NCBI GenBank assembly: GCA_965116335.1
Contig: OZ220677.1
Coordinates: 2,852,001-2,916,000 of the forward strand
Source: G963663315 sp965116335
Lineage (GTDB): Bacteria; Pseudomonadota; Gammaproteobacteria; Arenicellales; Poriferihabitantaceae
Length of the DNA: 64,000 nucleotides
Direction: 5' to 3'
Part shown: piece after piece, positions 14,338-22,905 of the stretch
Numbering within the stretch: position 1 is the stretch's first letter
Layout of the letters: the number at the start of each line of letters is the position of its first letter
The notes under the pieces: generated by a model
The model's database searches: none
Seen by the model: the letters and a program-made list of their open reading frames with translations, nothing else
What the model was told of the DNA's origin: nothing
Made by a program: the position numbers and the translations under genes

Positions 14338-15603
14338 TTATGGGTTGAAGTCGGATCGCAGTTTCCTGGCGACCGGCAGGTTTTGTAATCGGACATAGTC
14401 GGGCAGGCCGTTCCGGTAGGGGGGGTAGTCCTCTCCATGCAAGAGTGGGAGCAGGTAATCACGGCATTTCCGGGTGATGCCGAAGCCGTCTGTGCTGATA
14501 AAGTCCGGGGGCATCTTTTTTTCCACGTTGGCGACTTGAGACAGATCTGTTTTACCGATTTCCCAGCGATAGGGGAGGTTGCTCACTCGCACGATGGTCG
14601 GCATCACCGCATTTTCTCCATTCAGCGCCAGTTCAACTGCGGCTTTGCCCAGCGCGTAAGCCTGATCGACATCGGTTTTTGATGCGATGTGCCGGGCAGA
14701 GCGTTGCAGGTAATCCGCAACCGCCCAATGGAATTTGTAGCCCAGATCCTGCTTGATCATGTTGGCGATTACCGGAGCGACACCACCAAGCTGGGCATGA
14801 CCGAAAGCGTCCACCAGCCCCTGATCCGACAGGAACCGGCCAGAAGCATCCATGACTCCTTCTGATACGACGATGGACACATATCCATGTTTTTCAACCC
14901 GGTTTTTGACCTGGGCGATAAACTTCTCGCGGTCAAAGGGAATTTCCGGGAACAGGATGACGACCGGTATCGGAGTTTCGTTATCGTCTGCCAGGGCACC
15001 GGCAGCCGCAATCCAGCCAGCATGGCGGCCCATCACTTCCAGTACAAAAACCCGGGTTGAAGTCTTTGCCATCGAAGCCACGTCGAAGCTGGCCTCGCGG
15101 GTGGAGGTGGCGATATATTTTGCCACCGAGCCGAAGCCCGGGCAATTGTCGGTGACTGGCAGATCGTTATCCACGGTCTTGGGGATGTGAATGGCCTGGA
15201 TTGGATAATCCATGCTTCTGGACAGATCGGAGATCTTCAGGCAGGTATCGGCGGAGTCTCCACCGCCGTTATAGAAGAAGTATCCGATCTGGTGCGCTTC
15301 GAAAACCTCGATCAGGCGTTCGTAATGTTGCCGGTGGTCAGACAGGCTCCCCAGCTTATAACGGCACGAACCAAATGCCCCGGACGGGGTGTGACGCAGT
15401 CTGGCGATCGATTCATCAGATTCTTGCGAGGTGTCGATCAGGTCCTCGGTCAACGCTCCGATAATGCCGTTGCGACCGGCATAGACATTACCGATCCGGG
15501 TCCTGTTTTTGCGTGCGGTTTCTATCACGCCGGCTGCCGATGCGTTGATTACAGCGGTGACGCCGCCGGATTGTGCATAAAATGCGTTATTGGCCTTTTT
15601 CAT
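14338..15603 (-). CDS. pfp: 6-phosphofructokinase, pyrophosphate-dependent type
   Basis: A 421-residue phosphofructokinase. The phosphoryl-donor site reads NGGGDSADT (about 112-120), where the residue equivalent to Gly104 of the ATP enzyme is Asp, and PKTVDND (141-147) has Lys where ATP enzymes have Gly. Both are the established marks of pyrophosphate use. MGRHAGW (191-197) is intact. The reaction is reversible, so it can serve glycolysis and gluconeogenesis. The start ATG 15601-15603 overlaps the stop of the upstream gene by ATGA; the longer frame to 15669 is inside that gene. Confidence 0.88.
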   Translation of the reverse strand: MKKANNAFYAQSGGVTAVINASAAGVIETARKNRTRIGNVYAGRNGIIGALTEDLIDTSQESDESIARLRHTPSGAFGSCRYKLGSLSDHRQHYERLIEVFEAHQIGYFFYNGGGDSADTCLKISDLSRSMDYPIQAIHIPKTVDNDLPVTDNCPGFGSVAKYIATSTREASFDVASMAKTSTRVFVLEVMGRHAGWIAAAGALADDNETPIPVVILFPEIPFDREKFIAQVKNRVEKHGYVSIVVSEGVMDASGRFLSDQGLVDAFGHAQLGGVAPVIANMIKQDLGYKFHWAVADYLQRSARHIASKTDVDQAYALGKAAVELALNGENAVMPTIVRVSNLPYRWEIGKTDLSQVANVEKKMPPDFISTDGFGITRKCRDYLLPLLHGEDYPPYRNGLPDYVRLQNLPVARKLRSDFNP

Positions 15604-15965
15604 TTTGTGTCGACGCCTTCGCGCTCGCGCTCGTGGTCCGACTGGGTTTGCAGGACTGCGGCCACACACTCATCAAGCTCACTGAACTCTTCGATGCCGG
15701 TGCCGTACTGTTCGTGCGGTGTATAGAAAAACTGGGAACGGAAGCGGAAAAAACCGGTCTTGAACACGACAAAACTGGCCCCGCGCTCATGCCAGAAAAC
15801 CGTCGGGCAGGCTGTGGTTTGTTCAGGATCGTCCTTATCCAGACTGAGGTCGCAGTCAGCCAACTGTATTTCCACGTCTTTCTTGTAGCGTTGAGTCAGC
15901 ATCTCGCGGATGCCATGCAGTTCGGCATCGGTAAATTCAGGTATGTGTGGCATGGGGTTGTGCAA
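15600..15965 (-). CDS. Conserved-type hypothetical protein translationally coupled to pfp
   Basis: A 121-residue acidic protein (or 117 from the ATG at 15953, MPHIPEFTDAELHGIREMLT). It has a helical first half (MLTQRYKKDVEIQLAD) and a beta-rich second half (TVFWHERGASFVVFKTGFFR). No known motif is seen. Its stop overlaps the pfp ATG by four bases, so the two proteins are made together, which suggests a role tied to the PPi-phosphofructokinase. Its first codons overlap the end of the hicA frame. Function unknown. Confidence 0.65.
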   Translation of the reverse strand: MHNPMPHIPEFTDAELHGIREMLTQRYKKDVEIQLADCDLSLDKDDPEQTTACPTVFWHERGASFVVFKTGFFRFRSQFFYTPHEQYGTGIEEFSELDECVAAVLQTQSDHEREREGVDTK

Positions 15966-16225
15966 ATCTTTGTGTTCGTAAATTCATTATATTCTGGCTG
16001 TCTGCGATGGGCCACGAATTCTTGCGCCGTCAACCCGATATCGCGAGCAATACGGCGCAGCAGAATTGGTGACAGGTCACGACCGCCATGCACTGGAACT
16101 GTCGTTGCCCGGCCATCAATATGGCGAAAGCGTTTGTGCGAACCGCGCTGACGAACTTCTTCGAAGCCCAGGATTGAGAGGATGGCAATGACCTCTCGTG
16201 GTTTGAGAACAGGAGTGCGAGTCAC
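15896..16225 (-). CDS. hicA: HicA-type mRNA interferase toxin, C-terminally extended
   Basis: Residues 1-72 form a complete HicA (YcfA-like) double-stranded RNA-binding fold: LKPREVIAILSILGFEEVRQ, then the catalytic-histidine stretch RGSHKRFRH with His at about 30. VPVHGGRDLSP and LLRRIARDIGLT complete it. The toxin cleaves mRNA. The frame continues for about 35 more residues with no family likeness (NEFTNTKICTTPCHTYL) and runs 70 bp into the next gene, so the original stop seems to have been lost. It follows the hicB-like gene by 8 bp; order is antitoxin first. Confidence 0.8.
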   Translation of the reverse strand: MTRTPVLKPREVIAILSILGFEEVRQRGSHKRFRHIDGRATTVPVHGGRDLSPILLRRIARDIGLTAQEFVAHRRQPEYNEFTNTKICTTPCHTYLNLPMPNCMASARC

Positions 16226-16233
16226 ACCCGGTC

Positions 16234-16719
16234 TCAGTCTACCACGACAACCTGCGTACCGACGAACTCCCCGACCATCATTGCAGGTATGTCGTCATCG
16301 AAAATCATAGCAATCACTTCTTTAAGATTGTTGTTGAGTTCTTCAAGCGTCTCGCCCTGACTTTGGGCACCGGGAAGTCCGGGGATGTAGCCGACATAGA
16401 ATTTTGTGTCTGGACAGCGTTCGACAATAGCGGTGTGGATTTGGGGATTCGAGCAGTTTGAGGTATTCGGTTCCCGTTTGCCTGAATGAGGGATTGTCCA
16501 GCGAGAATATTTCCCGTCAGATTGATAAGCATGCGACAGCTTTCCTGTACGCAATAAATTACGAAGTGGCAAACCTGGTCTGTGGATGTCATCGCGAAGA
16601 AGTCCCTTTTCCTCGAGAAGCGTGTTTGCTTCACGGGGGGCAATGTCTCGCTTTCCTGTTTCTGTCAGAAAGTTGTCCAGACATTCAATAATCGCTTCAA
16701 TATCAACACTCTCTCTCAT
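16234..16719 (-). CDS. hicB: HicB antitoxin fused to an N-terminal extra domain
   Basis: A 161-residue protein. The C-terminal 70 residues are a HicB fold (HTAIVERCPDTKFYVGYIPG, then LPGAQSQGETLEELNNNLKE and EFVGTQVVVV), lacking the usual C-terminal helix-turn-helix. The N-terminal 85 residues (IIECLDNFLTETGKRDIAPR, KLSHAYQSDGKYSRWTIPHS) look like a small winged-helix unit and could supply the DNA binding missing from the HicB part. The antitoxin should neutralise HicA encoded 8 bp downstream. The domain assignment of the N-terminal part is tentative. Confidence 0.72.
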   Translation of the reverse strand: MRESVDIEAIIECLDNFLTETGKRDIAPREANTLLEEKGLLRDDIHRPGLPLRNLLRTGKLSHAYQSDGKYSRWTIPHSGKREPNTSNCSNPQIHTAIVERCPDTKFYVGYIPGLPGAQSQGETLEELNNNLKEVIAMIFDDDIPAMMVGEFVGTQVVVVD

Positions 16720-16831
16720 TGTTTTCGTTCGTTCAGTATGCAGATAATTTTATGTGTTATGCTATGCGCGCACTCACTAAAGCGCATCCAATCGTATCAG
16801 CCATCCTGTGCTATGTCCATCAAAAGAGTTG

Positions 16832-18241
16832 TCCAATGGAAGATGAGCCTGAAGGATGATCTGTATTTCCATCGGGAGATGAGCCTTTCGGCGTTGATTT
16901 TGGGATCATCGGAGGATGATCGTGAAATTACACAGCCAGCGTTTACAGACGGTGGAGGAGATTCGTTCCTTTCTGGACGGAGCCACCACTTTTGATTTTG
17001 AACCCCAATCCCGCAAACAAACCTACCGATGGCTCTGTGACAGCTTGCGGCAGGTACGGTATTCCTTGCTCAACAAGACCGACCGGGGGATCGTCAAGAC
17101 CTATCTGGAAAAGGTCAGTGGCTTGTCCCGCGCACAGGTCACCCGGTTGATCCGACAGTATCGCGACAGTGGATGTATCCAGGATCGTCGGGGAAGACCC
17201 GCTAACGCTTTCTCCCAGCGCTATACGTCAGCAGATGTCGCTTTGTTGGTTCAAACCGATACCCTGCACGGCAACCTGTCCGGACCCGCTACCCGAAAAC
17301 TGTGCGAACGCGCCTTTCTGGTATTCGGCGATACCCGATACGCGCGACTGGCTACAATCTCCAACGGCCACCTCTATAACCTGCGACACTCGGATGCCTA
17401 CCAGCGCAAACGACGACACTTCCAGAAAACCCGACCTACTCCAGCAAAAATCGGAGTCAGACGAATACCCAGACCCAATGGCCGACCCGGCTTCTTGCGC
17501 GTCGATACCGTACATCAGGGCGACCAGGACGGCATCAAGGGGTTATATCACATCAATGCCGTCGATGAAGTCACCCAGATGCAAGCCATCGTCAGTGTAC
17601 AGAGAATCTCCGAAAGTTATCTCATCCCAGCCCTGCATGAATTACTCCAAGCCTTCCCCTTCACTCTCCTGGGATTCCATTCCGATAACGGTTCAGAGTA
17701 TATCAATCACACAGTCGCCAAACTATTGCAAAAACTCCATATCGAACAAACCAAATCACGACCCAGACAGAGTAATGACAATGCGCTGGTCGAAGGCAAA
17801 AATGGTTCCGTCATACGTAAGCATTTGGGATACGAACACATCTCACAGCACTTCGCTCAACCCGTCAATGACTTCCTGGTTCATGTGCTCACTCCCTACC
17901 TCAACTACCACAGACCCTGCCTGTTCGCAAAGGAAGAAATCAACCAAAAAGGAAAACGAATCCGTAAATACCCGCACTCACTCATTCAGACTCCTTACGA
18001 AAAACTCCGATCCTTACCCAATGCACAACAATATCTCAAACCAGGAGTAACCTTCAAAAAACTGGATGACTTCGCACATCAATACAGCGATAATGAAGCC
18101 GCAAAAAGACTCAACGAAGCACGCAATACACTATTCCAATCTTTTAACAATTCCCAAAATTACGCCGCCTGAAAAACTCTCTCAATGTCTAGAAATATAA
18201 TCACAATAGACAACACGCTCAGGCTCATCTCTGGATTGGAA
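16832..18241 (+). mobile_element. Insertion sequence with DD35E transposase
   Basis: Terminal inverted repeats flank the transposase gene: TCCAATGGAAGATGAGCCTG (from 16833) against, on the other strand, TCCAATCCAGAGATGAGCCT (ending about 18240), differing by one indel and two mismatches. The core AGATGAGCCT also occurs a second time at the left (16877-16886). No target-site duplication could be recognised by eye. The element is inserted upstream of the hicBA operon. Confidence 0.72.
16916..18172 (+). CDS. Transposase with integrase (rve) catalytic core
   Basis: A 418-residue transposase. The N-terminal third is a helix-turn-helix region (LEKVSGLSRAQVTRLIRQYR). The retroviral-integrase-type core has Asp 197 (FLRVDTVHQGD), Asp 257 (GFHSDNGSEYI) and Glu 293 (NALVEGKNGS); the last two are separated by 35 residues, the DD35E spacing. 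PYLNYHRPCLF and TPYEKLRSLP follow. It is full length with no internal stop, so the element could be active. I cannot assign the exact IS family; the rve core is closest in style to IS3/IS481-like groups. Confidence 0.88.
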   Translation: MIVKLHSQRLQTVEEIRSFLDGATTFDFEPQSRKQTYRWLCDSLRQVRYSLLNKTDRGIVKTYLEKVSGLSRAQVTRLIRQYRDSGCIQDRRGRPANAFSQRYTSADVALLVQTDTLHGNLSGPATRKLCERAFLVFGDTRYARLATISNGHLYNLRHSDAYQRKRRHFQKTRPTPAKIGVRRIPRPNGRPGFLRVDTVHQGDQDGIKGLYHINAVDEVTQMQAIVSVQRISESYLIPALHELLQAFPFTLLGFHSDNGSEYINHTVAKLLQKLHIEQTKSRPRQSNDNALVEGKNGSVIRKHLGYEHISQHFAQPVNDFLVHVLTPYLNYHRPCLFAKEEINQKGKRIRKYPHSLIQTPYEKLRSLPNAQQYLKPGVTFKKLDDFAHQYSDNEAAKRLNEARNTLFQSFNNSQNYAA

Positions 18242-18247
18242 AACGCT

Positions 18248-18283
18248 TCAAAATCAACATCAAAATCAACATCAAAATCAAAC
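18248..18283. repeat. Short 12-bp tandem repeat at the right flank of the insertion sequence
   Basis: About three copies of TCAAAATCAACA. The inverse (GTTGATTTTG) also occurs inside the left end of the element at about 16891-16900, so this may belong to the end of the element. Confidence 0.6.
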
Positions 18284-18312
18284 CAGAATTGCACTTGCAC
18301 TAAAAACCAGAG

Positions 18313-19206
18313 TCAATAAAACGACTCTTCTCCGTCAGGCCGGGTTTTGAATCGTTTGTGTGACCAGAAGTACTGGGCTGGTGCATTGGCGATCAGGTCT
18401 TCGATAGCACGGTTCATGGTATTGGCATCTGCGAGTGCCTGTCCGCAGGGATAATCCTGTAGCGGGGCATGGAAAATGACTTCTATGCCCGCTCCGAAAC
18501 CCTTGATTCTGGCCATGCAGGGGATTACTTTTGCCTGGGTTGTGGCGGCAATCTTGTTCAGGGATGGAAGGGTAGCCGTGCGGATGCCATAGAAGGATGC
18601 GAATACGCCCCTTTCTTCGCCAGGGTCCTGGTCTGGCAGGTAATAAAACGGGGCGCCATTGCGGATGGATTTGATCAGGCTGCTGGAAATCCCCTTGGAG
18701 CTGTACATGGTATCACCGAAGCGGGTACGGCGTTTCAGTATAAACTGCTCCATGAACGGGTTTTTGTGTTTCTGATAAATGCTGACCATGTCCAGTTGGC
18801 TGAACAGCAGCCCGCCGAGGAATTCAAGGCAGCAAAAATGCGGAACCAGCAGGATCACGTTCTCACCCTTTGCCAGGTGATCATCAAGAATCGCCCGGTT
18901 TCTGAATGTGGTAACAGCGGCCAGCCGCTTGGCCGGTGCCCACCAGGCCCAGGATATCAACAGGAATCCGGTTGCCATGGCATGAAAGTGGGTTCTCGCA
19001 AGGTGGTTGATCTGCTTGTCGGGAAGATCGGGAAAACAACGTCCGAGATTGATTACGGTGATGCGGCGTCTTGATCGGTACAGCCGAAAGGCGAGCTCAC
19101 CGATCAGTATACCGACTGTATGCACCACCCTGAACGGGGTCAGACTGAAAAGCCAGAGTGCCCTCAGGGCTATTCGAATCGGCAAATTGCGGATGGATGG
19201 GTGCAC
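18313..19206 (-). CDS. lpxL: Lipid A biosynthesis acyltransferase, LpxL/HtrB family
   Basis: A 297-residue inner-membrane enzyme that adds a secondary acyl chain to Kdo2-lipid IVA or a related lipid A precursor. It has an N-terminal hydrophobic segment (IALRALWLFSLTPFRVVHTV), the catalytic HX4E box HFCCLE (His 123, Glu 128), the conserved DQDPGEERGVFASFYG and the family ending FWSHKRFKTRP. Whether it is the laurate or myristate enzyme cannot be told from sequence. It is transcribed away from the SLC13 permease gene; the 197-bp gap between them should hold both promoters. Confidence 0.87.
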   Translation of the reverse strand: MHPSIRNLPIRIALRALWLFSLTPFRVVHTVGILIGELAFRLYRSRRRITVINLGRCFPDLPDKQINHLARTHFHAMATGFLLISWAWWAPAKRLAAVTTFRNRAILDDHLAKGENVILLVPHFCCLEFLGGLLFSQLDMVSIYQKHKNPFMEQFILKRRTRFGDTMYSSKGISSSLIKSIRNGAPFYYLPDQDPGEERGVFASFYGIRTATLPSLNKIAATTQAKVIPCMARIKGFGAGIEVIFHAPLQDYPCGQALADANTMNRAIEDLIANAPAQYFWSHKRFKTRPDGEESFY

Positions 19207-19403
19207 GGGAAACGGCTGTTATGGAATATTATGCAGCAAACCTGAGTTTTACCTTAAATAACGCGGGATTAAATGTTAGAATCCGGCGGCCTGTCACCAT
19301 ACAGGCAACTCCGGCATTTTACATAAATTATTCCAGGGTTCATCCTATCGTTTATGAATGGTTTATGCGTACATTGTTCACAGATAATGGTTGTATTCGC
19401 TAA

Positions 19404-21260
19404 ATGATTGAGCCGATTCAACTCACCTTCGAGATGGGTGTGGTGATGGCCATTCTGTTGCTGACTGTCTATCTGTTCGCGTTTGAGGTGGTGCGGGTGG
19501 ATGTTGCCGCTATATCCATCATGGTGCTGATCGGCCTGACTTCGCTTGTTCCCGGCTACAGCGGATTGGTCGAAATGGATCAGCTGTTCAGCGGATATTC
19601 CAGTAACGCGGTGATTTCAATTATGGCGGTGATGATTATCGGGGCTGGATTGGACCGCACCGGCATCATGAGTCAACTCGCGTCCAAAATCCTGAAGATC
19701 GGTGGCAGTACGGAAGGTCGGGTGATCCTGATTATTTCCAGTGTGGTCGGAGTCGTTTCCAGCTTTCTGCAGAATATCGGCGCCGCCGCACTGTTTTTGC
19801 CGGTGGTCAACCGGATCGCCAGACGGGGTAACCTGCCGATTTCACGGTTGCTGATGCCGATGGGTTTTTGCGCCATCCTGGGTGGAACTATTACCATGGT
19901 GGGGTCGAGTCCGTTGATCCTGCTCAATGATCTGATTGCCAACTCGGCCACGAAATCGGGTCGTGATGGAGATATGTACACGTTCGGCCTTTTTGCAGTC
20001 GCACCGATCGGTATCGTACTGCTCTTGTGCGGCGTTTGCTATTTTATGTTTCTGGGGCGATTTGTTCTTCCGGTGATCAAGGACAAGCCCGGTGAGTCCG
20101 GCAATATGCTGAAATACTTTCGGGACGTGTACGGCATAGAGGGGGAGGTTTACGAATGTGTGGTCACGAAAGACAGCCCGCTGGTCGCCACCACGTTGTC
20201 AGAAATAGATGCCGCCGGACGGGCCGGATGGATCATTGCGATCAAAACCGAAAACGAGGTCGTGGTGGCACCGAGGGGGGATTCCGAGATATGGGCTGAC
20301 AGCGAAATTGCAATCATGGGGCGCAGGGATGCGGTTTATCGGTTCGCGGAGGAGAACCGTCTTGAAATCAAACATCAGATGGATGTGTTCGCTGAGTTGC
20401 TGAGCCCCGGCAGCTCGGGCATTGCTGAGGTGGTTATCCCGCCGGACTCTTCGATCATCGGCAAAACCGCCCGGGAGATTTCTCTCCGAAGACGCTATGA
20501 TGCTACCATATTGACGGTTTTCCGGGTCGATGACGTGATTGATACCGGCATAGCCGAGTTGGTCTTGCAGGCCGGAGACACGCTGGTTCTGCATATCAAG
20601 TGGGAAAACCTGGGGGCGATTTCCGACAATAATGACTATGTGGTGGTCACCGACTTCCCGCGTGAAAATCTGCGCCCGGAAAAGCTGAAGTATGCCTGCG
20701 GGTTTTTCGCGCTCACTCTGTTTCTGGTTATTTTCACCGATATACGTTTGTCGGCGGCGTTGATGACCGGCGCGGTCGGCATGATTCTGTGTGGAGTGAT
20801 CAATATCGAGGAGGCTTATCGGTCGATAGGCTGGCAGAGTGTGTTTCTGCTCGCCAGCCTGATTCCGCTCGGTATCGCGGTGGAAAACAGTGGTACTGCC
20901 GCCTGGGTTGCCCAGCAGGTGCTCTATTATCTGGGAGATGTGCCGATCTGGGTATTGCAGACCGTACTGGCGGTGTTGGCAACCATATTTACGCTGGTGA
21001 TGTCCAATGTCGGGGCAACGGTACTATTGGTGCCGCTGGCCATCAATATCGCCATTGGAGTAGGCGCGAATCCGTCCGTGTTCGCATTGACGGTAGCCCT
21101 TGCTACCTCGAATTCCTTTCTCATCCCTACTCACCAGGTCAATGCACTGATCATGGGGCCGGGTGGTTATCAGGTCATGGACTTCATCAAGGCCGGGGGC
21201 ATCATGACTGTGATGTTTATCGCCGTCATGATCTTGATGCTCAACTGGCTCTATATGTGA
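19404..21260 (+). CDS. SLC13-family permease with two RCK_C (TrkA-C) domains
   Basis: A 618-residue inner-membrane transporter of the DASS/SLC13 group, which carries sulfate or dicarboxylates with sodium. N-terminal and C-terminal blocks of about five to six helices flank a soluble middle (residues about 215-410) with two TrkA-C-like modules (EVYECVVTKDSPLVATTLSE; AEVVIPPDSSIIGKTAREIS). Family signs are the SSFLQNIGAAALFLP and SNVGATVLLVPL segments in the two halves. It faces fumA, 6 bp away and convergent, which makes a dicarboxylate substrate attractive but not proven. Confidence 0.82.
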   Translation: MIEPIQLTFEMGVVMAILLLTVYLFAFEVVRVDVAAISIMVLIGLTSLVPGYSGLVEMDQLFSGYSSNAVISIMAVMIIGAGLDRTGIMSQLASKILKIGGSTEGRVILIISSVVGVVSSFLQNIGAAALFLPVVNRIARRGNLPISRLLMPMGFCAILGGTITMVGSSPLILLNDLIANSATKSGRDGDMYTFGLFAVAPIGIVLLLCGVCYFMFLGRFVLPVIKDKPGESGNMLKYFRDVYGIEGEVYECVVTKDSPLVATTLSEIDAAGRAGWIIAIKTENEVVVAPRGDSEIWADSEIAIMGRRDAVYRFAEENRLEIKHQMDVFAELLSPGSSGIAEVVIPPDSSIIGKTAREISLRRRYDATILTVFRVDDVIDTGIAELVLQAGDTLVLHIKWENLGAISDNNDYVVVTDFPRENLRPEKLKYACGFFALTLFLVIFTDIRLSAALMTGAVGMILCGVINIEEAYRSIGWQSVFLLASLIPLGIAVENSGTAAWVAQQVLYYLGDVPIWVLQTVLAVLATIFTLVMSNVGATVLLVPLAINIAIGVGANPSVFALTVALATSNSFLIPTHQVNALIMGPGGYQVMDFIKAGGIMTVMFIAVMILMLNWLYM

Positions 21261-21266
21261 GATCGG

Positions 21267-22793
21267 TCAGCCGGTCAGTGACGGCGCTTGTACATTCAGC
21301 TTTTGCTTCCAGATTGCGGGGGCGGTATGGTGAACGGATTGTCCGTTGCTGTCGACGGCGACGGTGACTGGCATTTCATCGACCTCAAATTCATAAATCG
21401 CTTCCATGCCGAGGTCTTCAAATGCTACTACGCGGGCAGATTTGATCGCTTTTGAAACTAGGTAGGCGGCACCACCGACTGCGATCAGATAGACCGATTG
21501 GTGCTCCTTGATCATGCGAATCGTGTCCAATCCTCTTTCCGCTTTACCGATCATGCCCAATATGCCCATTTTGTCCAGCATCAGATCAGTAAACTTGTCC
21601 ATTCGGGTCGCGGTGGTCGGGCCAGCCGGACCGACCGCTTCATCACCTGTCGCATCGACCGGGCCGACGTAATAGATGAACTTGCCGGAGAAATCGACAT
21701 TATTCGGCAGGGGTTCGCCGCGTTTATGGTATTCGGCGATTCTTTTGTGGGCCGCGTCCCGGCCGGTCAGGATTTTCCCGGACAACAGCAGGGTCTGCCC
21801 CGGTTTCCATTTGCGGATGTCCTGCCGTGTGATCTGGTCGAGGTTGACTGCAATCGTGTCGTCACTTTTTTCCAGGGCGATGTCTGGCCAGTCAGACAGT
21901 CTGGGTGGTGTAAGGGTGGCGGGGCCTGAACCGTCGAGCGTGAAATGAGCATGACGGGTGGCGGCGCAGTTCGGAATCATCGCCACCGGCAGTGAGGCGG
22001 CATGAGTCGGGTATTCCTTCACTTTCACATCCAGCACTGTGGTTACTCCGCCGAGGCCCTGAGCACCGATGCCGAGCCGGTTGACCTTGTCGAACAGATC
22101 AAGCCGCAGCTCTTCAGCCGGATTCGATGGTCCGCGGTCGATCAACTGCTGGATATCAATATGTTCCATCAATGATTCCTTGGCCATCAGCATGGCTTTT
22201 TCGGCGCTGCCGCCGACTCCGATTCCGAGAACCCCCGGTGGGCACCATCCGGCACCGATTTTCGGGACGGTTTCCAGCACCCAGTCGACGATGCTGTCGC
22301 TTGGATTCAGGATGGTGAATCTGGATTTATTTTCTGACCCGCCGCCTTTGGCGGAAACGGTGACTTGCAGAGTATCGCCCGGAACTATTTGGGTGTGAAT
22401 CACGGCAGGCGTATTATCCTGTGTGTTTTTACGTATGCCAAAAGGCGGAGAAACAATGGAGGAGCGCAATGGATTGTCGGGGTTCTGCCAGGCCTGACGC
22501 ACTCCTTCATTGATCATGTCATGCAGCGATAATTGCGCGTCCCAGCGAATATCCATACCCACCTTCAGGAATATTACGACAATCCCGGTATCCTGACAGA
22601 TCGGTCGCCTGCCTTCGGCGCATAGCCTGGAATTGACCAGAATCTGGGAAATCGCGTTTTTGGCTGCTTGCGATTGCTCGCGCAACCAGGCCTGATGCAT
22701 CGCTTCCACGAAATCATGAGAATGGTAAAAGGAAATATATTGCAGCGCGTCCGCCACACTCTGGATAAGGTGGTCTTGTCTGATTACGGTCAT
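21267..22793 (-). CDS. fumA: Fumarate hydratase, class I (iron-sulfur)
   Basis: A 508-residue iron-sulfur fumarase converting fumarate and malate in the TCA cycle. The three cluster cysteines are visible: Cys 66 in CQDTG, Cys 184 in AGWCPPG and Cys 276 in PNCAATRH. The alpha part (residues 1-300) and the beta part (about 320-500, with the swivelling-domain motif YYVGPVDATGDEAVGPAGPT) are fused as in FumA/FumB. The class I enzyme is oxygen sensitive. It is divergent from mltD, with 112 bp between them. Confidence 0.92.
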   Translation of the reverse strand: MTVIRQDHLIQSVADALQYISFYHSHDFVEAMHQAWLREQSQAAKNAISQILVNSRLCAEGRRPICQDTGIVVIFLKVGMDIRWDAQLSLHDMINEGVRQAWQNPDNPLRSSIVSPPFGIRKNTQDNTPAVIHTQIVPGDTLQVTVSAKGGGSENKSRFTILNPSDSIVDWVLETVPKIGAGWCPPGVLGIGVGGSAEKAMLMAKESLMEHIDIQQLIDRGPSNPAEELRLDLFDKVNRLGIGAQGLGGVTTVLDVKVKEYPTHAASLPVAMIPNCAATRHAHFTLDGSGPATLTPPRLSDWPDIALEKSDDTIAVNLDQITRQDIRKWKPGQTLLLSGKILTGRDAAHKRIAEYHKRGEPLPNNVDFSGKFIYYVGPVDATGDEAVGPAGPTTATRMDKFTDLMLDKMGILGMIGKAERGLDTIRMIKEHQSVYLIAVGGAAYLVSKAIKSARVVAFEDLGMEAIYEFEVDEMPVTVAVDSNGQSVHHTAPAIWKQKLNVQAPSLTG

Positions 22794-22905
22794 TGTGAGT
22801 TTTCGGATTTGAATTGTGGATTAAAAAGGTAACTCAATTCCATTATCGCGTACAATACGCACGGATTAACATTCTGCCATCGAGTTCCTGAATCTTTACT
22901 GTGTA

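Noticed and set aside
16582..16995. A 137-codon frame over hicB and the left end of the insertion sequence
   Set aside because: It crosses the terminal inverted repeat, overlaps two better-supported genes and has no domain.
17169..18050. A 293-codon frame within the transposase gene
   Set aside because: Alternate frame of an intact DD35E transposase; no motif and Ser/Pro/Thr-rich. No sign of programmed frameshifting was needed, since the transposase is whole.
18248..18283. Tandem 12-bp repeat as a CRISPR array
   Set aside because: Units are directly adjacent with no spacers and only about three copies.
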